Shown: piece after piece, positions 47,656 through 48,911 of the stretch
Numbering within the stretch: position 1 is the first letter of the stretch
How the letters are laid out: each line of letters starts with the position of its first letter
Source of the DNA: Globomyces pollinis-pini
Taxonomy: Eukaryota > Chytridiomycota > Chytridiomycetes > Rhizophydiales > Globomycetaceae
Reading direction: 5' to 3'
DNA length: 48,911 bases
Assembly: GCA_025399215.1 (NCBI GenBank)
Contig: MU621194.1
Coordinates: forward strand, 6,276-55,186
The notes under the pieces: model-generated
What the model was told of the DNA's origin: nothing
Seen by the model: only the letters and a program-made list of their open reading frames with translations
Database searches by the model: none
Program-made: the position numbers and the translations under genes

Positions 47656-48911
47656 ATGTACAGAATTATCAAAGATGCAGCCGTTGCAGTTACCAATAAG
47701 GTATCAGATACCATCGGGAACCTCCTAGTAAACCATTTCATGAAACCAACACAAGAAGAAAGTGATCAGAGACAAGCTGGTAAGGTTTTGAAACTCACTC
47801 CAGTTCTGAATATGATACTCAAAATCACCATGTCTTTCACTGAACTGACGATGATGAAGGACATGTATCCAAAGATGGTAGTTTAATCTATGGTTAATTC
47901 ATTATAGAATTCTCTTCTTAAATCGATGGAGATGTATGAACGTTCCGTGGAGCGAAGACAACCTCGGATCCTTCGAAAGATTAAAAGACAATTCAATGCT
48001 ATAGTAGAGTTTGCACTAAAGAATATCAGCAAGGTAAACACTGATTCAAGTAGTTGACTCTCAGGTGCAATTACCATTAAGACAGATAATTGTCTTTTAT
48101 TCTGGCAATGACTCTACAGAGGGAAAATCCCTGAAAGCACTAGCAGAGCTGGTGCAGAACACGGAAGCTCTACTCGATGGTGATGTCAAACTCACCAAAC
48201 GCGAATGCTACTTTCAAAAGAAAGTCTCGCAAAAAGCTCAAGCATTGCTCGAGTATTTCTTTCCACTAACAATATAGGAAGTATATTAAAGTCCAAGTAA
48301 AAGATCAACGTCTCTATGCCGAGGGTCTTGAAGAAAAGGAATTGAAAGAAAAAATCAACACTGACATCAACTACATATGTAGTACATTCTTGGACACAAA
48401 TGCAGTTAGTGAAAAACGTAAGTTGTTATTTGGAACATTAATCATTTTAGAATGGTCAAAGTCAGCCGCGTGGTTCCGAGAATCACCATGTAGAGACTAC
48501 AAGTCTCTCTGGTATTGGTTTGGCATCAAAGAATCTTGTATCAAATCCGGTTACCATGTGCAGTCCATGACACATTATGCTAAAGTGTGCTTGGGACAGT
48601 ATCCTGGAGAGATACTGAGTCTCTCCGAGATGGAAGAGATCAACTACATATTCAAAGGTAATCAAAAGATTTATTCATTTTTTAGAATGTAGTGAAGAAG
48701 ATGTAAGGGATCTCAAGCTACGACAGTTATTGGCCAAAGACCCAATTCGTTTTGAAATTCTCAAATCATTAGCCGAAGTATTTCAAAAAATACTTCAAAA
48801 ATCTTCCGGAGAATGGAAGATTACTGCCATTCCCTTGGCTTCAGTGTTTGGCTTAAGTGAACCCTTCGTAAGGGATTTGACTGCCAAGTCCAGCAGGTGC
48901 GTCGCTGCTGA
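47656..48911 (+). CDS. Orphan protein, partial (right edge), possible RhoGAP-like end
   Basis: Exons are 47656-47877, 47908-48033, 48065-48252, 48278-48417, 48451-48657 and 48686 to the edge, with introns of 25-33 nt. At least 369 residues are open at the right end. The first half is helical (KSMEMYERSVERRQ..), perhaps a BAR- or coiled-coil-like part. The middle has several Trp and Cys residues (WSKSAAWFRE, YWFGIKESC). The last visible part, LRQLLAKDPIRFEILKSL followed by ITAIPLASVFG, resembles helices of a RhoGAP domain (L..LL..P...H...L..L...L..V....NKM....LA.VFGP). The key Arg finger and Asn are not identified. I treat this as an unrecognised protein with a weak RhoGAP hint. Confidence 0.65.

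Overview
This is nuclear eukaryotic DNA, AT-rich and compact, with about 22 protein genes and two tRNA genes in 48.9 kb. Almost every gene is cut by very short GT-AG introns (mostly 25-38 nt). Reading frames were rebuilt by removing them. For the fully spliced models the summed exon length is a multiple of three, which supports the models. The gene set points to a fungus-lineage organism with a flagellated stage, such as a chytrid, rozellid or aphelid. It has a class IV/V-type chitin synthase with a cytochrome b5-like N-terminus, a fungal X325/BIM1-type secreted copper protein and a fungal ADA1, next to the axonemal proteins PF20/SPAG16 and a SPATA4/SPEF1-type CH-domain protein. The species cannot be fixed from sequence alone.

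Layout. 1-1.5 kb: two unrecognised coding stretches on the minus strand, the first running off the left edge. 1.87-2.02 kb: tRNA-Lys(CTT) and tRNA-Arg(ACG), 4 nt apart. 2.4-4.36 kb: coiled-coil/Ser-Glu-repeat orphan. 4.58-7.30 kb: tandem pair of PP2A catalytic subunits with identical exon structure. 7.45-9.48 kb (-): YheT/EMB8-ABHD1/3 hydrolase with an unusual C-terminal extension. 9.93-12.08 kb (-): PF20/SPAG16. 12.37-13.37 kb: orphan with an N-terminal exon duplication. 13.43-14.90 kb (-): EF-hand protein. 15.20-17.94 kb: CH-domain protein with a long helical C-terminus. 18.14-18.97 kb (-): orphan. 19.39-20.08 kb (-): mucin-like single-pass membrane protein. 20.23-23.54 kb: RAD2/XPG. 23.93-25.22 kb: HSL-type lipase/esterase. 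25.51-35.66 kb: VPS13. 35.73-36.76 kb (-): HUS1. 37.01-38.64 kb: intronless ankyrin protein. 38.92-40.06 kb: second EF-hand protein. 40.35-42.15 kb: cytochrome P450. 42.30-45.20 kb (-): chitin synthase. 45.64-46.62 kb: SAGA subunit ADA1. 46.82-47.38 kb: X325/BIM1-like protein. 47.66 kb to the right edge: partial orphan, possibly RhoGAP-like.

Functional themes are zoospore motility (PF20, CH protein, perhaps the EF-hand proteins), cell surface (chitin synthase, BIM1-like protein, mucin-like protein), genome maintenance (RAD2, HUS1) and lipid handling (VPS13, ABHD, HSL esterase). The most notable unexplained signals are in gene structure: a 7-nt micro-exon encoding the core of the P450 I-helix motif, a 10-nt micro-exon kept in both PP2A copies, and two GC-AG introns that share the same 5' hexamer.
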